Assembly: GCA_022885665.1 (NCBI GenBank)
Contig: JAGQDJ010000051.1
Span: forward strand, 553,155 to 617,154
Direction of reading: 5' to 3'
DNA: 64,000 nucleotides
From: Triops longicaudatus
Lineage: Eukaryota; Arthropoda; Branchiopoda; Notostraca; Triopsidae
Part shown: piece after piece, positions 1 to 10,742 of the stretch
How the letters are laid out: each line of letters starts with the position of its first letter
How positions within the stretch are numbered: the first letter of the stretch is position 1
Translations under genes and position numbers: made by a program
Notes under the pieces: generated by a model
The model's database searches: none
What the model was told of the DNA's origin: nothing
What the model saw: the letters and a program-made list of their open reading frames with translations, nothing else

Positions 1-3000
1 GCCGTCTTTGCTGCTTAACTTAAAGAAGCAGTGATCGCTTTTCATTCTCGCCTTAAAAGCCAGGGACGGCCTTTAGCTTTTCAGTGTTGACCACCAGTCA
101 CCAACTGTTTCAAGAATGCTTGAGTTAAGCTGTCTCTGCTACGCTGCTCAATTATTGACTCCCGTTGTAATAAGGTAGGCTGTACACTGAGCATAAAATA
201 ACTTTTATAAGACTTCCGAAAATAGCATAGTTCTCTGACCTAATCAGTACGGAAGATGCAAAATTTTCGAACGTTAACCAAATCGTGGAATTGTAAATGC
301 GAAATTTCATTGCCCGACAGAGCAGTGCCGTTAGCACTTACAGAAGTTTGTTGCGGTAGTTTTTCACGAGCACTGTTACTGAAATTAACTTGTGTGCGAA
401 ATTTTCCTTCATTTCTAGTTAATAGTAAGGCGTTTCGGGCATCTTCAAAGAGAAGCAAACCTAGAGCGCCAGTCTTTCGTTCTAACGGAGTACCCAGTAG
501 TCTAATCCTGAAAGGGGAACTTCAGCAACTCAGCGTGAACATTGTGCGTTACACTCAATTATGATTCATGTAATACTGAACAGTGTGGTAGTAAATAGAA
601 ACGGAAGCTAAAAATGGATACTTCTTGCTTTTCAGGCAATTTTTGCACTACACTCCAATACACATATCAAAACTTTCAGTCGTGTAATACAGGTGTATTA
701 TCCGTCTTCTTAACGTAGAAATCAGCGTTTCCTAGACATGCACAAACCGGTTGAAAAAGATACACATTGGAAGTCTTAAAAAGATGTATTTCAAATGCAA
801 CACAATGAGTGTTTTCTACGAGTGACTTTTGAAACTCTAATAGACGTTTAATAGACGCAATTTACTTACGTCTAGCGTTTGCAATTTCACGGCTATATAA
901 AGTATAGAGGATGTATGTGTGCTACTTGGGTTAAAATGTTTTTACTTTTTTTTATTCATTCGATTCCTTGTACATACATATACACAACATGTCATTTATT
1001 TAACGTCTTATAACGGGCTATAGCTAAATAGACACCTCTGATCGACGTTTATACATCGTTTCTTTACATATTATGGACGTCTGTTATACGTTTCCACGAT
1101 GTATTTTTTCTTGGCAAAATAAACGTTCGTTCCTTGTCTTAATGCCTCCAGAACTTGCGTCTTAGAGAATACGTCTAAAATTAAACTTCCAAACGTCTCA
1201 TATAGGTTTATTCTTAATTATATCCAGCATGCAATAGTACAAGTCAGGCCCACAAATTTATATCAGGAGCATAAAATGGCCGTACTCCAGATCTGCTGAC
1301 AAAGTATGTTGTAAAGCTTTGTAGTAATCGAATATGCTGTGGAAACAAATAGAAAAAAATAAAATAACGTGGACTAACTTGCAGTTTGTTGACAAAATGT
1401 AAGCGAATTAAGTTTTTGGGAGTCAACCATAAGTTTTAAAATAACTTGGAAATGGTTTTAGACTGCAGGTAAATCGTTAACTCGATAAAGTCATTATTTG
1501 TGATGTCCCTGAGATGTCGTGCTATTCACAAGAGAAAGTTTGCTTCTAGATGGTTGAATGGAAAACGTCGGCGAATCATGAATAAGTTCAAATTTGTGAG
1601 AACCTGAGCCCAAATCTAGAGCAAGAATGAAACCTAGGTTTTCACTGCTAACCTAACCCTGGTGTTGTGCTAAACGTAGCACGTGGGAATCCAACTCGCG
1701 TTTCCACTGGCATGCAAACTAGTCATCGTGTTACGGTTGAAATTGATATCGCCTGTCGTATAATCGTATAAATCGCTTCATCAAACTATGAATTCAAATT
1801 ATAGATGAATACATATAAGCAAATGCCCTTTTTGCCGAAGCAAATACTGAATGTATAGTATTCTGACATAAATAAATAGACGTTAGCTGAAATCAAGTCT
1901 TCCGTAATTCACAAACGAATAATAAACTCAATTAAAATGATGTTCCATGGCATTTTTTGACTCAATCAAATGACCTCTCTTTTATTTCTACATTTTATCA
2001 AATGACTTATTACTTACATTATGAAAAAAATTAGAGGACTGCTCACGACAGGTCACAACGCATAGGGTGCAATAAGTGATCTGGAGGAACGATAGACACA
2101 TACACTTTTAATTACATAATTGTATTGACAAACACGAAGTAACGGAACAAGGAACAAGCACATCAAAATTGGCCAAACCCATCCGAAAAGGCATACTGAC
2201 CTAGTACAAAATGTCACTCATTTCAAAAGGAGAGCATAAGAAGCGTAAAGAAATTCACGGGGAAAAATGTTTTAAAACAGTAATCACGTTAAACATCACT
2301 TCGGAGGTGGAAACTTCTTCGCATTGAAACACATATTTCAACACACACCTAATAATGATGTGTATACGGATAATTAGAAAGTAAATTACGTATTCATCAT
2401 AAGCGTTTACTTTGTTGACATTACACTTAGCCCCACCCCCTTGCGAAACGTGCTTAACACCAAACTGGGAGATCTAGCAGGAAATCAAAGTTGAGTTAGC
2501 TGGCACGATGACGAGCACGACTTTACCTAGTGGAAACATTTGTGTTAACTGATCCATGCTACTTTTGCCCCTTAACATGAGCTTAGATGGCAGTGGAAAC
2601 AACGCCCTAGATAAGCTTCGCGTTTAACTTGAGTTAATTTGTGTGTGGATGGATTTTCAAATACAAAACGTCAAATCGTCATTTTGGTTAAGCTAAGCAG
2701 TTAGTAAACCAATAAAAAGTGGTGTTTTACGAACTGTAAGCTGTAGTTCTCTTCATCTCCCATGATTTCCAAGGTAGGTCATAGAACAATTATGGAACCG
2801 GCGACGTAGAGATCCACTGAAAAAAAAAACAATACCAGATAGCATACAAATTATAACGGAGCGATGACCAATGGAAGTTTCCGTTTCATTCCCGCAGGGA
2901 AAAACTTTATCCGTCTCTTCATAAAAAGTAAAAGAGCCTCGTGTGGGGCAAATGTGTGTTTCACTGTTCTATGTGGTGGTATATATGGGATTTCACAAGC

Positions 3001-3173
3001 GAGTACTAGATATTTATTGTCAAGTATACCTAACAGGTTTGGTAGATTGGGGGCGCTACTGGTTACATTATGTTGACCATAGAAGCGACAAGTTTGATCT
3101 AATATTTAGATTTAATTGTTGCAAATTAAGCGGGACACCGTTTGAAAAATTCATACAAGAGAAAGTAATGTTG
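1..3173. other. Intergenic DNA, no gene seen
   Basis: AT-rich sequence with only short open frames (about 100 codons or fewer) and no recognisable domain, splice-bounded exon or RNA gene. A hexamer reading AATAAA on the minus strand at about 3012-3017 lies roughly 160 bases past the stop of the first receptor gene and may be its poly(A) signal. Otherwise I see nothing functional. Confidence 0.6.
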
Positions 3174-5022
3174 CTACTTGTTATTCAAACGAACGTTTTC
3201 AGCCATGAAAACAAAGCAGGCAGGTAAGCATCCGAGTATCAGAAGATAGAAGGCGCTTTGAAGCTTATACAAGGAAAAAATGAGCGAATCTTGTTCGTTG
3301 GAGCGCGAGGTTGTGTTCAAAAATGCAAGGCTCCGTCCTTCACGTGCAATCCTTTCCGCCCAGAAATCGAATAGTCCGGTGCTTTTTAAGCGGAAAATGT
3401 AACGGTTCAATAAGGCCTTAACTTTCGAAGGTCGGGGTAGCGCGACGGCAACAGGGATGGAGGAGAAACATGTTTGCGTAATGTGCAGATTGTCTTGGTG
3501 GGAAGTAGCGACGACGTACTCAAACCACCTGCGGTTTTCCATCAAAGCGAATTTGCCTTCAGCGACCTGTTCAACGCCGGATTGGATGTCAACATTTTTC
3601 AAAGCCTTGTAGCTCTGGTTAAGAAGCAAGTCCACGGGGCTTTCGGAGTGTTTGAACACGTTAACGGCAGCCGTTCCGCCCCATTCGATATTACTTTGCA
3701 GAAGTTGGATGCCACTGTCAATGGGAACCGTTTTGGAAGGAATGGAGAGATAGGCTGTCAGAACAGCTCGGTAATCGGTGGTTAATAAGTAAAAAAACGC
3801 CCATAAAAGGCTAACATAAAGTCGAATGGTCCACGGATGTCGTGCATCGTTGCCTCCGGCAGCAATACCGGTCACCATTTGACAAGTATAAAAGTACNTA
3901 AAGTCGAATGGTCCACGGATGTCGTGCATCGTTGCCTCCGGCAGCAATACCGGTCACCATTTGACAAGTATAAAAGTACGCTAATCCCCAACGCCGGTAA
4001 AACCCACCCGGATATTTGTCTAATATGCAGTAATAGATTTTTGACAACAGGGGCAAAGAAACGCCCACGATTAGAAAAACCCCAAACGTGAGAAGCCACA
4101 GTTGCCCAGAAAACGGTTCAATTAGCGCTTTCCAACGAGGAGTTACCACCGGGCCGGGAACCAGGAAAGCAGCGCATTCTGTGTCAAAAGGGTACGACAT
4201 GTCCACTGCTTCTACGTATTCCAATGTCATAAATAAATTGGCGACACCGAAATCGACCTCGCTGCGATTCACTTTGCCCAAAAGGCCAAACCAAATCCCC
4301 GAGGCGTTTTTCAGACCCCATTTCTCCGACTCGGGTACGTCGACGTATTCTAACTGAAAGTTGTACAAATCCGTAAACGTTTTAATGAGTTCGACTTCGC
4401 AACCGCCGTAATAATTACGCTGCTTTGACTGACTTTTATGCACAACAATACTGGGCTCGTGATGAAATAGCGCCAATCGCAGCGTCTTACGCTCTTTCGA
4501 AGGTTCTGGATTCCAAACAGTCAGTCTATACTCATGTTTTAATGGAATGCCAGAAAGGGCTTTAGAATTATATAAATGTGTTTTGGGATGTAAGCGTTTG
4601 ACGTAAAGGAGTTTGTAACGCTCCGCCAAATTAACGCAATCGGACAACCTGCAATAGGGGTTGAAATTGACTAAGATAAAAGTTCCGGCAACGTCAGAAC
4701 CACGTGACGTAGTCTGTGCCTTTACCAGATGATCGACAAAGGAGCAGTTAATGAAAGCAGCTAGCCTTACGTAACAGCCGATTGTACCCAAAGAACTCGG
4801 TAAATTGTTTTCGGCAGAAGTAGTGATAGCGTAGGGAACGTTTATGGACTCCAATAGCTGTCGAATCAAGTTGCTAGGAAGGTCAATATCTAAAGATATT
4901 GCCACGCAGTCAGAAGGTCCTCCTATTTCTAACGCACCGGCTAGTGCCGAACTCAAATCTGAGCCACAAATTGGAGAGACCACCATTGAGAGTGCGTATA
5001 GGCTTAACCATTTGTACTCCAT
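3174..5022 (-). CDS. Divergent ionotropic receptor (IR), copy A; frame broken at an assembly join
   Basis: Ligand-gated cation channel subunit of the ionotropic-receptor branch of the iGluR family, expected in the plasma membrane of chemosensory cells (family knowledge). It starts with an ATG and a hydrophobic leader at residues ~1-20. A ligand-binding half follows (GGCEVELIKTF, then VDFGVANLFMTLEYV and MSYPFDTECAAFLVPGP), then M1, a pore loop with MVTGIAAGGND, M3 containing TTDYRAVLTAYLSIPS (a diverged form of the iGluR SYTANLAAFLT segment), the second ligand-binding half, and M4 near the C terminus. The Arg that binds glutamate in true iGluRs is not visible, as is usual in IRs. The gene is intronless. 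An 82-base insertion (81-base duplicate plus N) at ~3817-3979 shifts the frame; without it the length is 1,767 nt (588 residues), close to the 580 of its neighbour. It is therefore probably an intact gene, not a pseudogene. Confidence 0.85.
3817..3979. repeat. 81-bp exact direct duplication flanking a single N (assembly gap)
   Basis: Bases 3817-3897 and 3899-3979 are identical over 81 positions and are separated by the only N noticed in the window, at 3898. The intact paralogue at 7872-9614 has this stretch once (about 8515-8582). The pattern is what results when two contigs with overlapping ends are placed side by side with a gap symbol instead of being merged. The added 82 bases are not a multiple of three, so the receptor frame is broken there. 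Confidence 0.9.
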
Positions 5023-5062
5023 AACTTCTCCTTGAACTGAACGGACGATTTCGTTGGAGGTC

Positions 5063-5068
5063 TTTATA
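5063..5068 (-). promoter_or_regulatory. TATA box of receptor copy A
   Basis: TATAAA on the minus strand, 41 bases before the ATG at 5022. The spacing nearly matches the TATA box of copy B, which supports a shared core promoter and a very short 5' leader. Confidence 0.5.
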
Positions 5069-7824
5069 TGGCATCGTGAAGCACGAACTTAAACTGCCTC
5101 CCACAGCTACTGTTAGGGTCGAAGAAATGAAAAATTGAGCATAGCGGGATAACCAATCCGTGTTCATTGCCTATTTTGTTTAAGGCATGATAAGTCGTGG
5201 AATGCTGTAGATTGCCGTGATCAAACGGTGACCTACCAAGCTTGCGAGTGGGCTGCTTAGGGAGGGACCAAGGTTAAAAGGATAGTAACGGTCTTTGTAC
5301 GAAAACTAAGTACTAGGCTAGTGGCAACCCCGTGTACCATGCACACCTTCAAAGTTCATTTGGTGCACCAAATTATATTCTGTGTAGCGCCATGACCTTT
5401 GCATAAGTAACTCTGAAAAGGCGATTCTACTTGTTCCCCAGTAATTCAGCCGCTGTCGAATAAGCTTTGATTCGTTAGTACATCACGCCACTCTGACGTG
5501 TTCTAAAATTCATTAGGTGTATTGTATAGTACACCCAATAATTGTACCACTGTTATGTGGTAGATCGGTTCCACGAAAATACCTCGTAAACTGAGCGATA
5601 TTCAACACGTGAAAGACAGGGATGCATTCCACGCTCTTAGGAAGTCTATTCTTCTCGAGTTACAGTAAAATGTGTGTAATTTCCAACTATAGCACCGTTT
5701 TGCGTGTAACTTTAAGCAAAACTTTACCAAATCTCCGACCGTGTAAAAATGAAACCGCGTACAACGAGATCGCGTAAATGGGGGGATCACAGTACTACAG
5801 TTAGCGTTCTTTTACTAGACTGATAACTGTTGGGACAGTGACTAAAAATGTTCTATATTAAATAAATAACGAAAAAGCATATATTGTTGTCAGTTATTGC
5901 CAGGAACGAAAGTGACAAACGAGGTGAAATTAACTCAGAAAGAAACCGTACAAAAGAACCTAAATAAAAAAAGATACGTCTGAGATCTGTAAATAGAAAT
6001 AATAGTAAGTCCTCTTGGAATACTGTTTTAAACAAATAGTACAGTAGTACATTTAACGAACGTTTTCGCACCATTCTTCTAAGGGAATGGAACGACGCTG
6101 CGAATCGAATGTAACAGCAATTTCTTTAATATGGTGTAATGACAATGCTGCGCGGCATGTTTTGGTTTGTTAGAGGCGTAGGAAATGTGCGACCAAACTT
6201 ATCTTACAATGTTGCACTCTACAGAAAGAAATGTATGACAAAGGCAAGCTTTCTGTTAAAATATGAAGCGTCAGTATGGTTTCAATTTCAAAATTTAATT
6301 GAGATTCTGCTCTTAAGTTTTTAGAGTGATTTTCCTAAGTTTATTGACGAAAAGTCGATTGGCTAATTACCCTGTGAAGGAAAACGGTTTGATTCCTGTT
6401 TCTTTTTTTTTTTTCTTGGACAATCAGGACGTTAACATACGAAGTTTAGATTCGCTTACCATTTTATATTGTTGCATGAGCACCGTAAAACGGGGTAATT
6501 CTGAACACGTGCGGTAACATTGAACATTTAGTTGGAAACCGTAGGTCATCTACTGCTCCTTAACTACGCAATGCAAAGCGGGAAACAAAAGGTCACCGGA
6601 TTCAGTGATATAGGGCCTATATGTAATACCAAAACTGCGTGGACACATTTCCGGGAAATAAGAAATACAACGCAAGAGACTTTTTAGCAAAATATTTAAT
6701 TTTTCGTATTTTCGGTACCGGAAAACAACTAGGATAGTTGGCGGCTCCAGTTTAGCCCAAATATACTTAATTAATCAGCCTTTCTGATACCTAAATCAAA
6801 ATCTAGTTATAACCTTTCCCTTCCAGGCAAAGTCGATGTTAGAATTGCACAGGGAACTTCAATCCGTTTTCTATGTAATGGCTTATGGCTGTTCCAAGGC
6901 TGGCGAGCGCTAGCTAGGAGAGCTAGGAGGGGTCAGGGAGGACGTGACGTGCGAAAAAAATGTATGGAAACTCAACTACCTCCCCCCCCCCTTCAAAGCT
7001 TTCAGTGAAAAAGTAGCTGAAATGTATAAACAATAAAGGAAAATAGAAGGCCCTTTTTCGTTCAAAATTAGCCGTTTTACAGTAATGTGTTTCTATCTAT
7101 TGCCTTTCGTATTTTTCTATACTCCGAGCACACCAAAATTTAACTCCTCGTCAGTAACCGACATTTTCTAATTAAATGGTTCGTAAAGTGAGACTCAACT
7201 GTATTACCATTCCACAATACACAGTATCACACGAGCTTCACAAGTTATTGGGGATGTAACTGTTTCGAGATCGACGTACAGATAATAAGGTAAAGTAATG
7301 TTAAGGTAATAATAATGTAAAATTAATGTAAATAAATGATAGTTTCATTATTATTTTCTTTTTTTTTCACAAGCATCTGTTGGAACAAGCGCCGTTACCT
7401 TTAATGAATATGACCCTGGACGGTACTTAAACTCGTGCATGAAGGAAATAAACGCGTCACAAGTTACAACTGACTCTACTGAATCGCGTTTGAAGATAAA
7501 TACGTTTGTCTATTGCAAAACATGATGATTTAATGCATTAGCAACTCTGTCAGCACTTTAGTGTAACGTACTTCGGTTTAAAACATGTACTACAGTTTCA
7601 TAAACTGAACGCAACCCATGGTAACGAGACAGGTGATAGAAGTAAAATATTTGCCATACATTTCTAAAAGTTTTGATGTATTCTTTATTTTAAGTAAGCT
7701 TAATAACTCTTTAAGTCACTTAGAGTAGGTTGACAGTTGCTATTATTCCAATATTTGCTAGCTTAAGTGACCACTGGGGTACTTCGGGTTAGTAGGGAAA
7801 TCGACAAATTGACAGTCTTCTTGT
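5069..7824. other. Intergenic DNA between the two receptor genes
   Basis: No coding exon or RNA gene recognised. It contains a run of ten C at about 6982-6991. Near 7171-7201 the sequence resembles one end of a pogo-like element (reading CAGTTGAGTCTCACTTTACG on the minus strand); no matching second end was found. A GGTGTA/TACACC inverted pair lies near 5516-5535. Confidence 0.5.
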
Positions 7825-7830
7825 TTTATT
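7825..7830 (-). terminator. Poly(A) signal hexamer after receptor copy B
   Basis: AATAAA on the minus strand, 42 bases downstream of the stop codon at 7872; it would give a short 3' UTR. Confidence 0.45.
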
Positions 7831-7871
7831 ATTTGTCCTTATGCAAGTAATTCACATAAATTTGAAAGCGT

Positions 7872-9614
7872 TCAACGAACATTCTCAATGATGAAGGCGA
7901 AGCACGCCGGGAAGTACCCGAACACCAACAAAAAGAATGCACTTTGGAGTTTATACAAAGAAAAAATTAGCGTATCATTCAAACTGGACTGAGACGTTGT
8001 GTTGAAGTAAGCAAAGATTCGTCCCTCACGTGCGGTATTCTTGGCCCAGTAATCAAAAAGCCCGGTACTTCTTAAAACAAAGATGTAACGGTTCAATAAA
8101 GGCTTAATTCGTGAAGGCCGAGGTAGCACAACGGCAACGGGAATGGAGGAAAAACATGTTTGCGTAATGTGCAGATTGTCTTGATGGGAAGTAGCGACGA
8201 CGTACTCAAACCACCGGCGATTCTCCATTAAAGCGAATTTGCCCTCGGAAACCAGTTGGACGCCGTGTTGAATATCCGCATCTTTTAAGATCTTATAGCT
8301 CTGGTTAAGAAGCAAGTCCACGGGGCTTTCGGAGTGTTTAAACACGTTAACGGCGTCCATTCCACCCCACTCAATACTACTTTGCAGAAGTTGGATGCCA
8401 TTATCAATGGGAACCGTTTTGGAAGGAATGGAGAGATGGGCTGTCAGAACAGCTCGGTAATCGGTGGTTAATAAGTAAAAAAACGCCCATAAAAGGCTAA
8501 CATAAAGTCGAATGGTCCACGGATGTCGTGCATCGTTGCCTCCGGCAGCAATACCGGTCACCATTTGACAAGTATAAAAGTACGCTAATCCCCAACGACG
8601 GTAAAACTCACCCGGATGTTTGCTTACTATGCAGTAATAGATTTCTGACAGGAGAGGCAAAGAAACGCCCACGATCAGAATAACCATCAACGTAAGAATC
8701 CACAGTAGCCCGGAAAACGGTTCGATTAGCGCTTTCCAACGCGGAGTTGCCAGCGGCCCGGGAACCAGGAAAGCAGCGCATTCCGTGTCAAACGGGTACG
8801 ACATGTCTACCACTGCCAAGTACTGCAATGTCATAAATACATTCCCGATACCCAAATCGACCTCGCTGCGATTTACTTGCCCCATCAGACCCGACCACAT
8901 ACCTGACGCATTTTTCATGCCCCATTTCTCTGTCTCGGATATGTCAACGTACTCTAACTGAAAGTTGTACAGCTCCACAAACGTTTTGATGAGCTCCACT
9001 TCGCAACCACCATAGGAATTACGCTGCCCTGGGTACATTTCATGCACTACAATGCTGGGCGCGTGGTGGAATAACGCCAACCGCAGCGTTTTACGTTTTT
9101 TCGAAGGTTCCGCGTTCAGAACGGTCATACTATATTCGTGTTTCGATGGAATTAAGTAATTGTTCAAAGGACGCTTTCCAGGTTCCAAGCGTTTGATGTA
9201 AACTAGTCGATTGAGTTCTCTCAGGTATGAATGATTGGCCAGGTAATTCAGCTTGTTACAGCGCGGGTTGATTACGATCATAATAATGGTCCCAGTAACG
9301 TCGGATTCCACGGACTTTACCTGTCCTGTGACGACTTGGTCGGCCAAAATGCAGCGAGTCAACACAGCCACTTTTAAATTGCAGCTGGGGGCACCAAGAT
9401 TGTTTCCAGGAAGAGTGAGAAAATAGGGAACAGTTATGGACTCCAATACCTGCCGGACCAAGCTGCTAGGTAGGTCAACATCTAACGTAATAACCACACA
9501 GTCATGGGGACTCGCTACGTTTAACGCACTTACTAAAGTGGACCTCAAATCCAAGCCGTAAATAGGCAAGAGGACTACAGCGAGCGTATTTAGTCCCAAC
9601 CACTTGGGCTCCAT
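7872..9614 (-). CDS. Divergent ionotropic receptor (IR), copy B, intact
   Basis: Intact single-exon gene of 580 codons, paralogous to the copy at 3174-5022 and in the same orientation, about 2.85 kb upstream of it in transcription order. Family role: ligand-gated cation channel in sensory neurons, usually with co-receptors. Visible architecture: leader at residues ~1-20; an unplaced N-terminal region of ~150 residues with no full amino-terminal domain; ligand-binding half 1 at ~175-295 (GGCEVELIKTF, MSYPFDTECAAF); M1 ~303-327; pore loop ~342-360 (MVTGIAAGGND); M3 ~366-392 with TTDYRAVLTAHLSIPS; ligand-binding half 2 ~395-540; M4 ~551-574. The chosen ATG is the first in the frame, follows a TATA box and matches the start of copy A (MEPKWLGL against MEYKWLSL). 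The ligand cannot be inferred. The channel-core coding sequence is nearly identical in DNA to copy A. Confidence 0.9.
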   Translation of the reverse strand: MEPKWLGLNTLAVVLLPIYGLDLRSTLVSALNVASPHDCVVITLDVDLPSSLVRQVLESITVPYFLTLPGNNLGAPSCNLKVAVLTRCILADQVVTGQVKSVESDVTGTIIMIVINPRCNKLNYLANHSYLRELNRLVYIKRLEPGKRPLNNYLIPSKHEYSMTVLNAEPSKKRKTLRLALFHHAPSIVVHEMYPGQRNSYGGCEVELIKTFVELYNFQLEYVDISETEKWGMKNASGMWSGLMGQVNRSEVDLGIGNVFMTLQYLAVVDMSYPFDTECAAFLVPGPLATPRWKALIEPFSGLLWILTLMVILIVGVSLPLLSEIYYCIVSKHPGEFYRRWGLAYFYTCQMVTGIAAGGNDARHPWTIRLYVSLLWAFFYLLTTDYRAVLTAHLSIPSKTVPIDNGIQLLQSSIEWGGMDAVNVFKHSESPVDLLLNQSYKILKDADIQHGVQLVSEGKFALMENRRWFEYVVATSHQDNLHITQTCFSSIPVAVVLPRPSRIKPLLNRYIFVLRSTGLFDYWAKNTAREGRIFAYFNTTSQSSLNDTLIFSLYKLQSAFFLLVFGYFPACFAFIIENVR

Positions 9615-9659
9615 GACTCTCCCGTGCTCAATAACGCTCTTCCTGACACTTGCCAGTGG

Positions 9660-9665
9660 TTTATA
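9660..9665 (-). promoter_or_regulatory. TATA box of receptor copy B
   Basis: TATAAA on the minus strand, 46 bases before the ATG at 9614, matching the layout at copy A. Confidence 0.5.
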
Positions 9666-10646
9666 AAAGCAACCCCGAAGTCAAGTCTCCCCCTATAATG
9701 TTCTACGGACTGTAATTAACCTTTGCATAACAAACTTCCTCGAACAACGACGTCTTCATTGCCAGTTACCCTTGTTGGCTGTCTAATCAACTTCAGTTCC
9801 TTTGGGTTCAAACATCACGCAGATATTTACACACACACACCAGTTTTCTTACAATTCATCAAGTGTATTGCCGCACAGCACAGCAAGCTGCCATTTCTTC
9901 TCTCTTAACTCCAAAGTCAAATAAAAAGGACCTCAAACATAAGACTTGTTTTGTGTTTGCTATTCTCTAAAAATTCCGATCTGGACGCTTTTATGAGCTA
10001 CTACAAAAGAGGCACATGGACTGGTTACCCACAACATGTTCAGTCATTCCTCAATTGTCAACGCATTTGAAACTTCCACATACTCCACAAAAATTCGCTC
10101 TTTCTCTCTTTTGTCACACATTCATTCATTAAGCTTGTTTTGAGTATCTAACTACACGCTCTAGCTCGCCAAATTAATTCTTAACTTTGTACAACTTTTT
10201 CCTACAAATCCAACGAGCGGGTCGATTCAATGATTCGTTTTACAAGTGTGAGAGGGGGAGGAGCTAAAGTTAACAGCACACACCTCCCCAAGATAAATGG
10301 GGGTAAGCCACTTTAAATTACAGAACCATTAATGTATAAAAACATTAATAAAAGAGATTCCATGAGTTTACATTTAACTTAACTGAGTTACGGGACAAAT
10401 AAAACGGATTGTTTTACAGTAAAATAAAATTTCCATACAACGAAATTACTTTCAAACTGGAAGGAGTCAGAACCCAAATATTACGCGTGAGAAATTTGGG
10501 CAATTAAAAAAACAAGTGAGGGAGGAGGAGCTGCTGCTGATAAGGAACAGGAAGTTTTGGCCACCAAAAAAATGCTGAGCATTATCCTTGCACTACATTT
10601 TCCTAAATCGAAAAAGTTCCGCTTGGGAGCGCCTCAGGACTTTTCT
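9666..10646. other. Intergenic DNA and probable 3' UTR of frazzled
   Basis: Lies between the promoter of receptor copy B and the stop codon of the netrin receptor, both on the minus strand. The part nearest 10646 is presumably netrin-receptor 3' UTR. I saw no clear AATAAA on the minus strand close to the stop and no other gene. Confidence 0.45.
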
Positions 10647-10742
10647 TTAGTTAAAATCCGACGCCGTGATAGCATTCAGGTCGCGCATCAAGCCTTCCAA
10701 GTTGGCCATCTCTTGAGTGAGTTCTTCCGTGCTGTACGACGG
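10647..10742 (-). CDS. fra: frazzled last exon: P3 motif and stop
   Basis: Acceptor CAG at 10743-10745, 31 codons and TAA at 10647-10649. It encodes the P3 motif (NLEGLMRDLNAIT) typical of the C terminus of DCC, neogenin and Frazzled. In the family this helix mediates tail self-association and contacts with guidance partners. It is the clearest single signature for the gene's identity. Confidence 0.95.
   Translation of the reverse strand, partial: PSYSTEELTQEMANLEGLMRDLNAITASDFN

Noticed and set aside
3837..4357. Plus-strand open frames over receptor copy A
   Set aside because: They are antisense to the receptor and only reflect its codon pattern; there is no domain of their own.
6370..6395. 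GGTTTGATTCC resembling a tRNA B box
   Set aside because: No A box, acceptor stem or cloverleaf could be drawn around it; no tRNA gene was found anywhere in the window.
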